A DNA stretch of 64,000 bases from Pseudomonadota bacterium (GTDB taxonomy: Bacteria; Pseudomonadota; Gammaproteobacteria; Steroidobacterales; Steroidobacteraceae): contig JAFEDS010000013.1 in assembly GCA_018241505.1 (NCBI GenBank), positions 187,417 through 251,416 of the forward strand, written 5' to 3'. The notes beneath the pieces were generated by a model. It ran no database searches and was not told the DNA's origin. It saw only the letters and a program-made list of their open reading frames with translations. Below, one piece after another: positions 19,239-27,764 of the stretch; position 1 is the first letter of the stretch, and each line of letters begins with the position of its first letter. Position numbers and translations under genes: made by a program.

Positions 19239-20063
19239 ATGGAACCAGCACCCCCGGCAGAGCTTGCCAGGCAGGCCACCAGCCTCTCCTCAGGTGCTAC
19301 AGTGCCTGCAATGCATGCGAAGCTCCCCCAGTCCCGCACCCCCCGGGAGCTGGTCGACGACAATCGGCGGTTCTACGACTCCCTCTGGTCCGGCTGCCAG
19401 CTCGTCGAGCCGGAGCGCTTCAATACCTGGCCGCTGGTGCAATCGCTGCTGCCGCCTTCCGGCCTGCGACTGGAAGTCGCCCCAGGGTTGCGCCCGAGGT
19501 TGCCGATCGAAGCCACCCAGTTCGTGGATATCAGCTCCCCCGCGCTCAAATTGTTGAGTGAGCGCGGTGGCCGCGTGACGCTCGGCGAAGTCACGGCACT
19601 GCCATTTGCCGACGCTACATTCGACCTCGTGTGCGCACTGGACATCATCGAGCATGTCGACGATGACGACAATGCGTTGTCGGAGATTGCGCGCGTCGCG
19701 AAGCCGGGCGGCGTGCTCTTGATTTCAACTCCACTGCATCCCTCCCGCTGGACGCCGTTCGATGATTTTGTCGGCCACAAGCGCCGTTACGAAACTCCCG
19801 GGCTGCTGCAGAAGCTGGCCCGCCAACATTTGACGATCCAGCGCAGCGCTGTGTTCGGCATGCAGCCGCGTTCGTCCAAGCTGTTGGACTGGGGCATGTG
19901 GTGGATGACCCATCGGCGCGAACGCGCGATGTGGTGGTACAACCGGGCTTTCATGCCCCTGGCACTGCGTTTTCAAAAGCCGTTACAACTGTCGCCGGGG
20001 CTCATTCCAACCGACGCGGTCGATGAGATCCTGATGGTCTGTCGCAAGGGGGTAGCATCTTGA
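19239..20063 (+). CDS. Class I SAM-dependent methyltransferase
   Basis: About 274 residues from ATG at 19239; an ATG at 19311 is an alternative, and neither has a strong ribosome site. The Rossmann core is recognisable: LRLEVAPGLRP in motif I position, LPFADATFDLVCALDIIEHV for motifs II/III and a VAKPGGVLLISTPLHPS segment. The glycine-rich motif I is unusual (E-V-A-P-G instead of E-x-G-x-G). The substrate is unknown. The stop codon overlaps the TTG start of the following SPFH gene. Confidence 0.78.
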   Translation: MEPAPPAELARQATSLSSGATVPAMHAKLPQSRTPRELVDDNRRFYDSLWSGCQLVEPERFNTWPLVQSLLPPSGLRLEVAPGLRPRLPIEATQFVDISSPALKLLSERGGRVTLGEVTALPFADATFDLVCALDIIEHVDDDDNALSEIARVAKPGGVLLISTPLHPSRWTPFDDFVGHKRRYETPGLLQKLARQHLTIQRSAVFGMQPRSSKLLDWGMWWMTHRRERAMWWYNRAFMPLALRFQKPLQLSPGLIPTDAVDEILMVCRKGVAS

Positions 20064-21025
20064 ACGGGTACGGACTGCTGTTCTTTTTCGTCATCATCAT
20101 TGCCGTGCTGTTGGCCTCGTTCCGCACCGTGGAGCAGGCGACCGTCGCCGTCGTTACGGTGTTCGGCAAATATCATCGCATCATGCGCGAGGGGCTCAAC
20201 ATCAAATGGCCCTGGGAAAAGCTCGCGTTCCGGCTGTCGCTGCAGAACCGTGCCCTGCAGCTCGAATTCCAGGCCATCACGCAGGATCAGGCCAACGTCA
20301 AGTTTGCGACGATGGTGCTGTATGCGGTGGCCGCGTCCGAAGAGGATGCAATCAAGAAAGCGGTGTTCAGCTTCGCCTCCAATCGTGAGTTCCTGCTTGC
20401 GTTACAGCGCACGATTGACGGGTCCATCCGGCAGTTTGTGGCGACGACGAAGCAGGCGGATATTCTGGGGATGCGTGCGGAAATCGTGGAGCACACGAAG
20501 CGCAATCTGGACGAGGTGGTGCTCGCCTGGGGTTATGTCGTGCGTGACATCCAGATTACGGATATGACCTTCGACAAGGAGATCATCGACTCCATGGCGC
20601 GCGTGGTGTCCTCCAAGAACCTGCTGGCGGCCGCTTCGAATGAAGGTGCCGCGCTGTTGGTCAAGCGCACGAAGGATGCCGAGGCGGAGGCCGCCTACAA
20701 GACGATTGGCGCGGAAGCTGACAAGAAGGCGGCGGCTCTGCGCGGCGAGGGCTTGGCGCTGTTCCGGAAGAACATCGCGGAAGGCATGCGGGAGGCGGTC
20801 GAAAGCCTGCATACGTCCGGCGTTAATGCCCAGTTCCTGCTGTTCCTCGAGTACACGGATGCCTTGAAGCACGTAGCGGAGCATTCGCGCGGGAAAGTGA
20901 TCTTCATGGACAGCGGCGCGGCGGCGGCCGAACGGGTGGTACAGGGAATCAATGGGCTCGGATCGGGGCTCGATGCGGGTGTACCGCCTCCAGCGTCTGC
21001 GCAACCCGCGCCAATAGCGCGCTAG
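20060..21025 (+). CDS. SPFH/Band 7 membrane protein
   Basis: 321 residues, beginning with TTG that overlaps the previous stop (TTGA) after a good GGGGG ribosome site. One N-terminal membrane helix (about 5-22) is followed by an SPFH/prohibitin domain (~23-185), including FGKYHRIMREGLNIKWPWE. A helical segment rich in Ala/Lys/Glu (~190-245) probably drives oligomerisation. Family members scaffold membrane microdomains or regulate membrane proteases. The Ala/Pro-rich C-terminus is short. No NfeD-like partner is adjacent. Confidence 0.85.
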   Translation: MNGYGLLFFFVIIIAVLLASFRTVEQATVAVVTVFGKYHRIMREGLNIKWPWEKLAFRLSLQNRALQLEFQAITQDQANVKFATMVLYAVAASEEDAIKKAVFSFASNREFLLALQRTIDGSIRQFVATTKQADILGMRAEIVEHTKRNLDEVVLAWGYVVRDIQITDMTFDKEIIDSMARVVSSKNLLAAASNEGAALLVKRTKDAEAEAAYKTIGAEADKKAAALRGEGLALFRKNIAEGMREAVESLHTSGVNAQFLLFLEYTDALKHVAEHSRGKVIFMDSGAAAAERVVQGINGLGSGLDAGVPPPASAQPAPIAR

Positions 21026-21132
21026 GTCCGAATCCGAAAATGTGATCCAGCGCACGGTTGCCCATGCGCAACCCCGGTGCCGGCACGGTCGAATGTTAAC
21101 TTTCGTACCTTGCGGGCGAGGGGAATCGAGGC

Positions 21133-22167
21133 ATGAGCGCAAGCTTCTGGTGGGTCAATCATTCGCACACATTCCGTGCCGAAATCGACGGCTCGTACCT
21201 GTGGTTTGCGAACAAGAACCACAAGAGCAAGGCGCGCAGCGAGTCGGAGAAGAATACTCAGAAGCTGCTGCCCGGCGATGTCATCTTTTCTTTCGCGCAG
21301 GGTGAGATCGGTGCCATCGGTGTGGTCATGGGCGCCGCCCGTGAGGCCGCCAGGCCCCCGGAATTCGAGGCCATTGCCGAGCCGGGCGGTTCAGAGAGCG
21401 GTTGGATCGTTCCCGTCCGTTTCACGAGGCTCACGGCACCCTTGCGCCTCGATGAGCACATGAGCAATCTGGCTCCCGTTCTGCCGCGCAAGCATGCGCC
21501 GATTCTGTCGAGCGGGGCGAGCAACCAACACATGCTGCTGGCAGCCGTGCCGCCCTCGATGGTGGAGACATTGACCGGTCTTCTGGAGGGCCAGGTCGAG
21601 CGCATTGTCAGCACCATCATTGAAAAGGTCGGCCGCAGCCTCATGGAAGATGTAGCCGAAGCCGCTATCCAACAGCGGACCGATATCGGGCCGCCGCAGA
21701 AATCGGATCTGTTGAAGGCGCGTTATGGCGGAGGCGTGTTTCGCTTTAATGTCGAGCAGAGTGAGCACTCGTGCCGCATCACCGGTGTGCTGGACCGTCG
21801 TCATCTCTGGGCAAGACACATCAAGCCCTGGTGCGAATGCGATGACGCAGAGAAGCTCGATGGTGCTAACGGGCTGATGATGGCACCCCATATCGCCCAT
21901 CTCTTCGAACGCGGATACATTGCGTTTTCCGATGACGGTGACCTGTTGGTGTCACAGGACCTCAATCCGGTCGTCCTCGACAACTGGCACATCCAGCTAC
22001 CGCTGAATGTGGGCGCGTTTCGCCCAGAGCAGTGCTTCTACCTCGAATGGCACCGCCGCGAAGTGTTCGAGCAGCACGGCGCGGGTAGACGCCAGAAGCC
22101 GGTGGACAATTTCGACGCGGTGCCCATCGTCCTTGCACCTGAGCCGACAGTGGTGCAGCCGCTCTGA
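21133..22167 (+). CDS. EVE-like domain plus HNH nuclease, probable modification-dependent restriction enzyme
   Basis: 344 residues. Residues ~1-125 look like an EVE/PUA-type reader: FWWVNHSHTF at the start and KLLPGDVIFSFAQGEIGAIG with the typical pocket spacing. The C-terminal ~130 residues match the HNH_2 class: SCRITGVLDRRHLWARHIKP, then LDGANGLMMAPHIAHLFERG, carrying the Cys, His-Ile, Asn and His ligands/catalytic residues. EVE-HNH fusions are thought to cut DNA containing modified bases (type IV-like restriction). It stands alone, with no methylase beside it, as expected for that type. Confidence 0.75.
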   Translation: MSASFWWVNHSHTFRAEIDGSYLWFANKNHKSKARSESEKNTQKLLPGDVIFSFAQGEIGAIGVVMGAAREAARPPEFEAIAEPGGSESGWIVPVRFTRLTAPLRLDEHMSNLAPVLPRKHAPILSSGASNQHMLLAAVPPSMVETLTGLLEGQVERIVSTIIEKVGRSLMEDVAEAAIQQRTDIGPPQKSDLLKARYGGGVFRFNVEQSEHSCRITGVLDRRHLWARHIKPWCECDDAEKLDGANGLMMAPHIAHLFERGYIAFSDDGDLLVSQDLNPVVLDNWHIQLPLNVGAFRPEQCFYLEWHRREVFEQHGAGRRQKPVDNFDAVPIVLAPEPTVVQPL

Positions 22168-22220
22168 GGGTGGTACAGCCCCGCTAGCGGGCAAGTGGCC
22201 CACTAGGACTTCGGTACATC

Positions 22221-22255
22221 TTGCGAATCTCCGCGAGAGCTGTATATTTGTACAG
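22221..22255 (+). promoter_or_regulatory. Promoter overlapped by a LexA (SOS) box
   Basis: CTGTATATTTGTACAG at 22240-22255 fits the gammaproteobacterial LexA box CTGT-N8-ACAG and lies inside a longer dyad (22237-22258). TTGCGA at 22221-22226 and TATATT at 22243-22248, 16 bp apart, form a promoter whose -10 is covered by the box. The small gene starts at 22282 after GGAG at 22270-22273. This is a classic repressed SOS promoter layout. Confidence 0.75.
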
Positions 22256-22281
22256 CTCGACTCGGCCCCGGAGTTCCTGCA

Positions 22282-22527
22282 ATGACCATTACCCCCCGCC
22301 TGCTGCTCGACACCTCCATTGCTCAGCTTCAGACATTGGCGTCGTTTCTCGCCGAGGAGATGGGCGAGTACCGTCAAAGGTCCGTGGTCGCTACGCCGGA
22401 GGCCCGCGCGTGCAAAGAAATCCTGCTGACCATCAGCGTTCTGATTCCGAAGCTACAAGCGGCACGCTACGTCGTCACCGACGAGAACGTGCGGCTTGGT
22501 GCTTGCGCGGAGTGTGAGGACGGCTAG
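22282..22527 (+). CDS. Small hypothetical protein, predicted LexA/SOS-regulated
   Basis: 81 residues, soluble, mostly helical, ending in a Cys-containing tail (LGACAECEDG). I recognise no family. Its importance comes from the control region: a near-consensus LexA box covers its -10 element 27-42 bp upstream of the start, and a GGAG ribosome site sits eight bases before ATG. It follows the EVE-HNH nuclease gene by 114 bp. Small SOS genes often encode division inhibitors, toxins or repair accessory factors, but nothing in this sequence decides between these. The stop overlaps the convergent DUF3291 gene by 4 bp. Confidence 0.65.
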   Translation: MTITPRLLLDTSIAQLQTLASFLAEEMGEYRQRSVVATPEARACKEILLTISVLIPKLQAARYVVTDENVRLGACAECEDG

Positions 22528-23018
22528 GCGGGGCAGCGGTCGCCAATGTCGAACGGCGTCCGTGCATCTGCTTCGTCAGGCGGGGGATACGCATTTCTGA
22601 AGGTGAACGCGTCTTCCGACGGGCCGATTTTGCGCAGCAATTCGAGCTTCGCTACCGCCTCCTGAACCGTGGGGAGGTGTCCTGCCGGAACCCACCAAAG
22701 CACAATGAATGCTTCGCACATGTGCTCAAACCACTCTTTGCGCCGGCGCATGACTTCCACGTGCGCGGTGCGGTAGACGTAGTTGCGCAGTGACGCCACG
22801 TCCCTCCAGACCGACATGTTCACCAACGTGTCCACACCCAGAGGGCGCAGTGATGTTGCATCGCCTTCAGGCGTTTGCAGGCGCCATGCGAATCCCTCGG
22901 CCGACTCGGCGATCGCATTGATTCGGTCGAGGTTGGCCACAAAGTCCGCCAGCAGCGGCGATTCGAGTGGCTCCTTCATTTTCGCGATATTCAACTGGGC
23001 CAACTCGAATCGTGACAT
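22524..23018 (-). CDS. DUF3291 domain protein
   Basis: About 164 residues from ATG at 23018, preceded by AGGAGG on the minus strand; a start at 23045 would lie upstream of that site. The N-terminal FELAQLNIAKMKEPLESPL and FVANLDRINAIAESAEGFAW are characteristic of DUF3291. A ferredoxin-like/dimeric alpha-beta barrel follows (VDTLVNMSVWRDVASLRNYV, then WWVPAGHLPTVQEA). Members resemble small monooxygenase-like or heme-binding barrels, but no activity is established. The family is recognised with good confidence. Confidence 0.82.
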   Translation of the reverse strand: MSRFELAQLNIAKMKEPLESPLLADFVANLDRINAIAESAEGFAWRLQTPEGDATSLRPLGVDTLVNMSVWRDVASLRNYVYRTAHVEVMRRRKEWFEHMCEAFIVLWWVPAGHLPTVQEAVAKLELLRKIGPSEDAFTFRNAYPPPDEADARTPFDIGDRCPA

Positions 23019-23146
23019 GGGCGGTGTCCTCCTGGGAGCGTGCACCGGAAGACGGCCGGTGCACGCGCGAGACTATCAATAAAGGCGCAGGACACCGAAT
23101 GATTTTCGCGCTCGAACGCATGTCACAAATCTGGATCAAACCCCAA

Positions 23147-23311
23147 TCATCGCGGACCGTAGTAGTAGCGCGGGCCGTAGTATCCAGGGTGTACCACGAC
23201 GACTGGAGCCGCTATGTAAGCGCGGTGCCGGGGTGCGTAAGGAGCTACCACGCAACCGCTTAGGGTGGCGCCAAAGGCCAGTAGGATCAATAGCTTAGAG
23301 AGGGATCGCAT
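23147..23311 (-). CDS. Small Tyr/Pro-rich lipoprotein, 54 residues
   Basis: On the complement, ATG at 23311 opens a 54-codon frame ending in TGA at 23147-23149. It begins MRSLSKLLILLAFGATLSGC, a complete lipoprotein signal with lipobox LSGC (lipidated Cys20). Ala21-Val-like residues at +2 predict the outer membrane. The mature 35 residues are rich in Tyr, Pro, Arg and Val (HPGYYGPRYYYGPR at the end). Comparable tiny lipoproteins are widespread and uncharacterised. It lies alone between the DUF3291 and diguanylate cyclase genes. Confidence 0.68.
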   Translation of the reverse strand: MRSLSKLLILLAFGATLSGCVVAPYAPRHRAYIAAPVVVVHPGYYGPRYYYGPR

Positions 23312-23530
23312 AGTCGGCTACTCCGCGTGTTCCTGGTTATCTGGAACGCGCGGGCGACGCATCGGCTGACAGGGCCGGGGGGACCAGGAAAAGCGCGCCA
23401 CGGCTGCGCTCAAGGGATGGTTCATCTTGCCGCTATACGGCGCAGGAGACGAGAGCAATTACGCCCGGGCGGTCGGGCCAGCGAGGGCTAGCGGTGACAG
23501 CGATTGCGCTGAGAAATCCGAGTAAACGAA

Positions 23531-24586
23531 ATGCGCTATCTGGAGAGTAAAGAACGCAGCACCGAAATCCTGCGCCTTGCATTGCCGCTGATGGCACGTC
23601 AGACGGCTGCATTTCATCCATTGAGCTATGCGCTGTGGTACGAACACTGCGCCGGCATGAACCCCGATCTCAGCCGGGTGCTCGACTCGCGCCTGACGAC
23701 CAACGTGGCGCTCACCGAAGCCGATGTCTGGCGCCTGTATGCACAGCACATCGCCGCCCGCGACATGGAGGCGTTCGAGCGGTTACAACTGCAACTGCGC
23801 AATCTCCTCGAAGAAACCGCGCAGAGCACGGCCTCGGCCAGCGACCAGGCAGCGCAGTTCGGCCATTCGCTTCAGGATCACGCCAAGGAGCTGGCCGCTC
23901 CGCAGGAGCCCGAAAAGCTTCGCGAGATTGTCGCCGAGTTGCTCGTTGGTACCCAGAAGATGCAACACGTCACGGCGGACCTGTCAGCCAAACTGCACGC
24001 CCGCACCAACGAGGTCAACGCGCTTACCGAGAACCTGCGCCGGGCCCAGAGTGAGGCACTGCTCGACTCACTGACCGGATTGAAGAACCGCCGCGGCCTG
24101 GAGCGTGCGGTGGAGGATCTGCTGCGCGAGCCGCCCGGCCTGCTCGGTTCCGCGCTGCTGCTCGCCGATATCGATCACTTCAAGGTGGTGAACGATACTT
24201 ACGGGCACGTTTTGGGTGACAAGGTTATTCGAGCCGTTGCGCATGTTCTGCGCTCCAGCATCAAGGGCCGTGACGTTGCGGCTCGGCTGGGCGGCGAAGA
24301 GTTCGCGATCCTGCTGCCTCAGACATCGCTCACAGGTGCAACGGCGGTTGCCGAGCAGATCAGAGGGACCGTTGCACAGGGACGCATTCACCGTCCCGAC
24401 GGTAACGACTCCATCGGTCAGGTGACGTTGTCAGTGGGTGTTGCGATTGCCAAAGCAGGCGACACCCTGGAAGCGCTGCTCGAGCGCGCGGACGCCGCGA
24501 TGTACACTGCGAAGCGTGCCGGACGCAATCGAATCAGTGTGGCGAGCGAGGCGGCTGCGTCCGCCGCCGCATTCAAAGCTAGCTGA
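23531..24586 (+). CDS. Diguanylate cyclase (GGDEF domain, GGEEF active site)
   Basis: 351 residues. The C-terminal ~165 residues are a GGDEF domain: DSLTGLKNRRGL at its start, ADIDHFKVVNDTYGH metal/substrate segment, intact RLGGEEF active site, and TLSVGVA followed by ADAAMYTAKRAGRN. It should make c-di-GMP from two GTP. The product-inhibition site RxxD is altered: the expected position reads KGRD. The N-terminal ~170 residues are helical with no membrane segment, so the input is cytoplasmic. The gene is monocistronic and converges on the pigment operon with 8 bp between stop codons. Confidence 0.93.
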   Translation: MRYLESKERSTEILRLALPLMARQTAAFHPLSYALWYEHCAGMNPDLSRVLDSRLTTNVALTEADVWRLYAQHIAARDMEAFERLQLQLRNLLEETAQSTASASDQAAQFGHSLQDHAKELAAPQEPEKLREIVAELLVGTQKMQHVTADLSAKLHARTNEVNALTENLRRAQSEALLDSLTGLKNRRGLERAVEDLLREPPGLLGSALLLADIDHFKVVNDTYGHVLGDKVIRAVAHVLRSSIKGRDVAARLGGEEFAILLPQTSLTGATAVAEQIRGTVAQGRIHRPDGNDSIGQVTLSVGVAIAKAGDTLEALLERADAAMYTAKRAGRNRISVASEAAASAAAFKAS

Positions 24587-24594
24587 CTTCCCTG

Positions 24595-25317
24595 CTAAAT
24601 CATTCCGCCATTGATGGACAACACCTGGGCGGTCACATACGCGGCTTCTTCAGACGTCAGGTAGGCCACGAGGCCTGCCACCTCTTCGGGCAGTCCGGCG
24701 CGTTTCATCGGCACCAGGCGCGCGATCGCTTCGTCATCGAAGGCGCTTTTGCTCATAGGTGTAGTGATGATGCCCGGCGCCACCGCGTTGACGGTGATAC
24801 CGCGGCTGGCGACCTCCAACGCGAGCGATTTCGTGGCCGCGTTCAGCGCGCCCTTGGCAGCGGCGTAGTTGACCTGTCCCCGATTGCCTGTGATCGCTGA
24901 GATTGATGACAGGTTGACGATCCGGCCCCAGCGGCTGCGGATCATCGGCATCATCAAGGGTTGGGTCACGTTGAAGAAGCCGTCCACGGATGTGTTGATC
25001 ACCGTGTGCCATTGATCGGCGCTCATTCCGGGAAATACGGCATCGTCGTGGATGCCCGCGTTGTTGACGAGGATCTGAATCGGGCCCTCGTTGAGGAGTG
25101 ATTCCAACGCCGTTTGAGTTGTGTCGGCTCGGGTGACATCGAAACTGACAGTCTGCGCTTTCCCGCCGGCCGCGCTGATGTCAGCAACAACCGCGGAGGC
25201 CGCTTCCAGCCCGCGGTTGGCATGAACGTAAACAAAGTGGCCTTCTCGTGCGAGGCGTTTGCAGATGGCCGCGCCAATGCCGCCGCTGCCGCCAGTGACC
25301 AGTGCCCGTCTCTTCAC
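24595..25317 (-). CDS. 3-oxoacyl-ACP reductase (ApeQ/FabG-like), aryl polyene cluster
   Basis: 240 residues, short-chain dehydrogenase/reductase. The NADPH motif TGGSGGIG is at residues 8-15, NNAG near 88-91, and the catalytic Ser/Tyr/Lys are in SSIS and YAAAK (about 139, 152, 156). GTG start overlaps the upstream dehydratase stop (GTGA). It would reduce the beta-keto group after each condensation on the ACP-bound polyene chain. It is the last gene of the long minus-strand pigment operon. Position in the cluster favours the polyene role over general fatty-acid synthesis. Confidence 0.9.
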   Translation of the reverse strand: MKRRALVTGGSGGIGAAICKRLAREGHFVYVHANRGLEAASAVVADISAAGGKAQTVSFDVTRADTTQTALESLLNEGPIQILVNNAGIHDDAVFPGMSADQWHTVINTSVDGFFNVTQPLMMPMIRSRWGRIVNLSSISAITGNRGQVNYAAAKGALNAATKSLALEVASRGITVNAVAPGIITTPMSKSAFDDEAIARLVPMKRAGLPEEVAGLVAYLTSEEAAYVTAQVLSINGGMI

Positions 25318-25775
25318 GGCGTCTCCTTACCTGCGGCTCCGGAAAATAAATTAAACGCTATCGCGGCTCGCCCCATGACCAACACGACATCGTCTGCTGA
25401 AACGGAAAACTCATATAAAGCGGTCCGTTCATCTCCGGCGACCCGTTTCACTGAGGTCACGAGGTCCGCCTCGAATACATCGAGACGATCGATGTTCAAC
25501 CGGACGCCTCGCACACTCGCAAGGAAACCGGGTGGCGCAACGCCACCGGAAGCGGAAGCAACGAGCGCCCCATGCACCGCCATGGTCTGCGCCGCGTATT
25601 CGATCCCACATGCTGAACCGAGGCGGCCGTTGGCACGGAGGGGATTGTCGAGAGATCGATGCGTTGAGGTACGGCACTGAGTCTGTGTGAGATCCCAGCT
25701 CAACACTTCATCCAGCAGGCACATCCGTTCTTTGTGCGGAATGTGTTCTTCAATCCAGCGACGGTCTAGGAGCAC
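25314..25775 (-). CDS. Thioester dehydratase-like hotdog protein (ApeP-like)
   Basis: 153 residues with a probable GTG start overlapping the chain-length-factor gene by 10 bp. The N-terminal IPHKERMCLLDEVLSWD is the hallmark of the 3-hydroxylacyl-ACP dehydratase form found in aryl polyene clusters (ApeP/FabA-Z-like). A mid-region GRLGSACGIEYAAQTMAVHG corresponds to the central hotdog helix. It would remove water from the beta-hydroxyacyl intermediate to give conjugated double bonds. A second, FabZ-like dehydratase is encoded 8.5 kb upstream in the same operon. Confidence 0.85.
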   Translation of the reverse strand: MLLDRRWIEEHIPHKERMCLLDEVLSWDLTQTQCRTSTHRSLDNPLRANGRLGSACGIEYAAQTMAVHGALVASASGGVAPPGFLASVRGVRLNIDRLDVFEADLVTSVKRVAGDERTALYEFSVSADDVVLVMGRAAIAFNLFSGAAGKETP

Positions 25776-26557
25776 GGCTCAACCTCCACCGCCAGACTCC
25801 GTCCGTCGAGATACTCGATGTTGATCGACCCCGCCTTTTGCGTGGCAAGTTGCTGCAGTAACGGAAGGGCACGGGCGGCCGGGATAGAGGTGCGTAGGGC
25901 TTCGAGGTCCGTATTGCTCATGCGATCAGCGGCGGCATCAGCCAACTGCAACGTCACGGTCGTCGCGCCGCCCACCGGTGCCAGCACAAACGCCACGCCA
26001 AACGCCTCCGGTATTGGCCGCTTGGCCAACAACGGTTGCGGATACGGGGCGTCATACGCCACCAGCAAAACACGTGTCTGATCCACAACCACCTGCGTCA
26101 CCGCTTCCAGCAATCCCGCCGCGAAGCTCCAATCGAACGCGCACAACGCATTCGAAGCCGCCTTCGAGCGCGTCGCGATGCTCCAGTACCCGGCCGCCGC
26201 ATTGTGAACCGAGTTATGGAATCGCGTTGGCGAAATCAGCCGCTCGTCGTTCGCAAGGACTTGGCAGATCTCATGACAGTTCTGTCCATCGCCCCCCGAC
26301 GACGCAAATACCGCGGGCAGCGTGTCCGGCTGCACCCCGGCCTTCGAGACTGCTTCCAGTCCCACACCCAGCGCGAGTTTTACAACCAGCCCGAGTCGCC
26401 GACGTTCCGCCGGCGGAAGCCCTTCGGGTACAGGTACCACCGTCGGTTGCCTGACGTAGGGCGCACGTCCCTCCAGGATGGCGGTTGCGCTCGCCCAGTT
26501 CTCCAGGCCCGGCCCGAGTAGGCCAATTCCCTCAATGTGTGCGGTGAGTTTGACCAT
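25766..26557 (-). CDS. Beta-ketoacyl synthase chain-length-factor-like protein (ApeC-like)
   Basis: About 263 residues from ATG at 26557, which places it 13 bp after the ketosynthase; a longer frame to 26611 would overlap that gene. It has the thiolase-fold N-terminal half (HIEGIGLLGPGLENW; VFASSGGDGQNC; FHNSVHNAAAGYWSIATRS) but lacks the CSACSSS nucleophile region, with ALCAFDWSF in its place. That is the pattern of the partner subunit that forms a heterodimer with the active ketosynthase in aryl polyene type II PKS systems and helps set chain length. Confidence 0.86.
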   Translation of the reverse strand: MVKLTAHIEGIGLLGPGLENWASATAILEGRAPYVRQPTVVPVPEGLPPAERRRLGLVVKLALGVGLEAVSKAGVQPDTLPAVFASSGGDGQNCHEICQVLANDERLISPTRFHNSVHNAAAGYWSIATRSKAASNALCAFDWSFAAGLLEAVTQVVVDQTRVLLVAYDAPYPQPLLAKRPIPEAFGVAFVLAPVGGATTVTLQLADAAADRMSNTDLEALRTSIPAARALPLLQQLATQKAGSINIEYLDGRSLAVEVEPCS

Positions 26558-26570
26558 TGAGCTGCGCGGC

Positions 26571-27764
26571 TCAGCCGGCGCGACCCAGCAGAAGACTGCA
26601 GTTGGTGCCACCGAAGCCGAATGAATTGCTCATGACGTGATTCACCCGACCCGGCCTGTTCTGTACCAGGTATTGGATTCCCAGGGCCGGGTCCAGGTCC
26701 CGGGTATTGATGCCCCCGGGAGCAAAGTCGTATTGCAGCGCGAGACTGCAAATGACCGCTTCGAGCGCACCGGCGGCGCCCAGCGCATGGCCGGTGGCGC
26801 CCTTCGTCGAACTGCCGCCGACCGCCGTACCGAAGACGGAGGCAACAGCGCAGCTCTCCGAGGTATCGTTGCTGGGCGTGCCCGTCCCATGCAGATTGAT
26901 GTAGTCAATGTCACCAGGTTCGAGCCGGGCGCTTCCTAGTGCGGCCAGCATCGCTGTACGCGCGCCTTGTCCTTCCGGATGGGGAGATGACATGTGGTAA
27001 GCGTCGCTCGACTCTCCGACACCGAGCAGTTTCACGGCGGTTGCATCAAGAGAGTTCGGGACTCGTTCCAACAAGGCGAACGCCGCGGCCTCACTGATCG
27101 ATATGCCATCGCGTTTCGTATCAAATGGTTTGCAGGGACCTTTGGACGTCAGTTGCAAGGCGTGAAAGCCGTACAACGTTGTGAGACACAACGAGTCGAC
27201 ACCGCCTACAACCGCCGCGTCGATCAGATCCGCATCCAGCATCCTTTTGGCGGATCCAAATACTTTGGCGCTCGAAGAGCAGGCGGAGCAAATCACAACA
27301 GTCGGCCCGTCCAGATCCAACGCCTGCCGAACGAAGTCAGCAACCGAGAAGGAGTTCTGGCTGCCGGCATAGTCGAAATCTGCGGGCAGAGCACCTGTCG
27401 TTGGATCCCGGTGTCGATATGCCAGCTCCGTCTGCAATATTCCCGACGTACTCGTTCCCAGGAAAACGCCGATGCGCCGCCGCCCCCATCGGCCTGCGCT
27501 TTGTGCAACCGCGTTCATGAACCCGTCTTGTCTCAACGCCAACTGCGCAAGCCGATTATTTCGACAATCGAAGCGACGGAGAGCGTCCGGCAGCCTCTCA
27601 TCGTCAACGCCGCTAACCTCTCCAGTCCACGTATCAATTTCGGCGCGCTCAAATGAGCAGGGCGCTAGCCCGCCACGCTGGGCCCACAAAGCCTCCAGCG
27701 TTTTGAGCCTGCCGTGACCGACGCAACTCGTCGCCGTGTATTCCTTCAGCAGCAATTCAGTCAT
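26571..27764 (-). CDS. Beta-ketoacyl-ACP synthase (ApeO-like ketosynthase)
   Basis: 397 residues of the FabF-like condensing family. The full triad is present: nucleophile Cys162 in ICSACSSSAKVF, His292 in LHGTGTPSND, and His326 after Lys321 in KGATGHALGAAG. It should extend an ACP-bound aryl-polyene chain with malonyl-ACP. It sits directly upstream of the inactive-looking partner, consistent with a KS-CLF pair. Its stop is 13 bp before the partner's start, and its own start overlaps the preceding methyltransferase gene by 8 bp. Confidence 0.92.
   Translation of the reverse strand: MTELLLKEYTATSCVGHGRLKTLEALWAQRGGLAPCSFERAEIDTWTGEVSGVDDERLPDALRRFDCRNNRLAQLALRQDGFMNAVAQSAGRWGRRRIGVFLGTSTSGILQTELAYRHRDPTTGALPADFDYAGSQNSFSVADFVRQALDLDGPTVVICSACSSSAKVFGSAKRMLDADLIDAAVVGGVDSLCLTTLYGFHALQLTSKGPCKPFDTKRDGISISEAAAFALLERVPNSLDATAVKLLGVGESSDAYHMSSPHPEGQGARTAMLAALGSARLEPGDIDYINLHGTGTPSNDTSESCAVASVFGTAVGGSSTKGATGHALGAAGALEAVICSLALQYDFAPGGINTRDLDPALGIQYLVQNRPGRVNHVMSNSFGFGGTNCSLLLGRAG

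Noticed and set aside
26994-27656. 220-residue plus-strand open frame
   Set aside because: Lies opposite the ketosynthase active-site region and has no recognisable motif.
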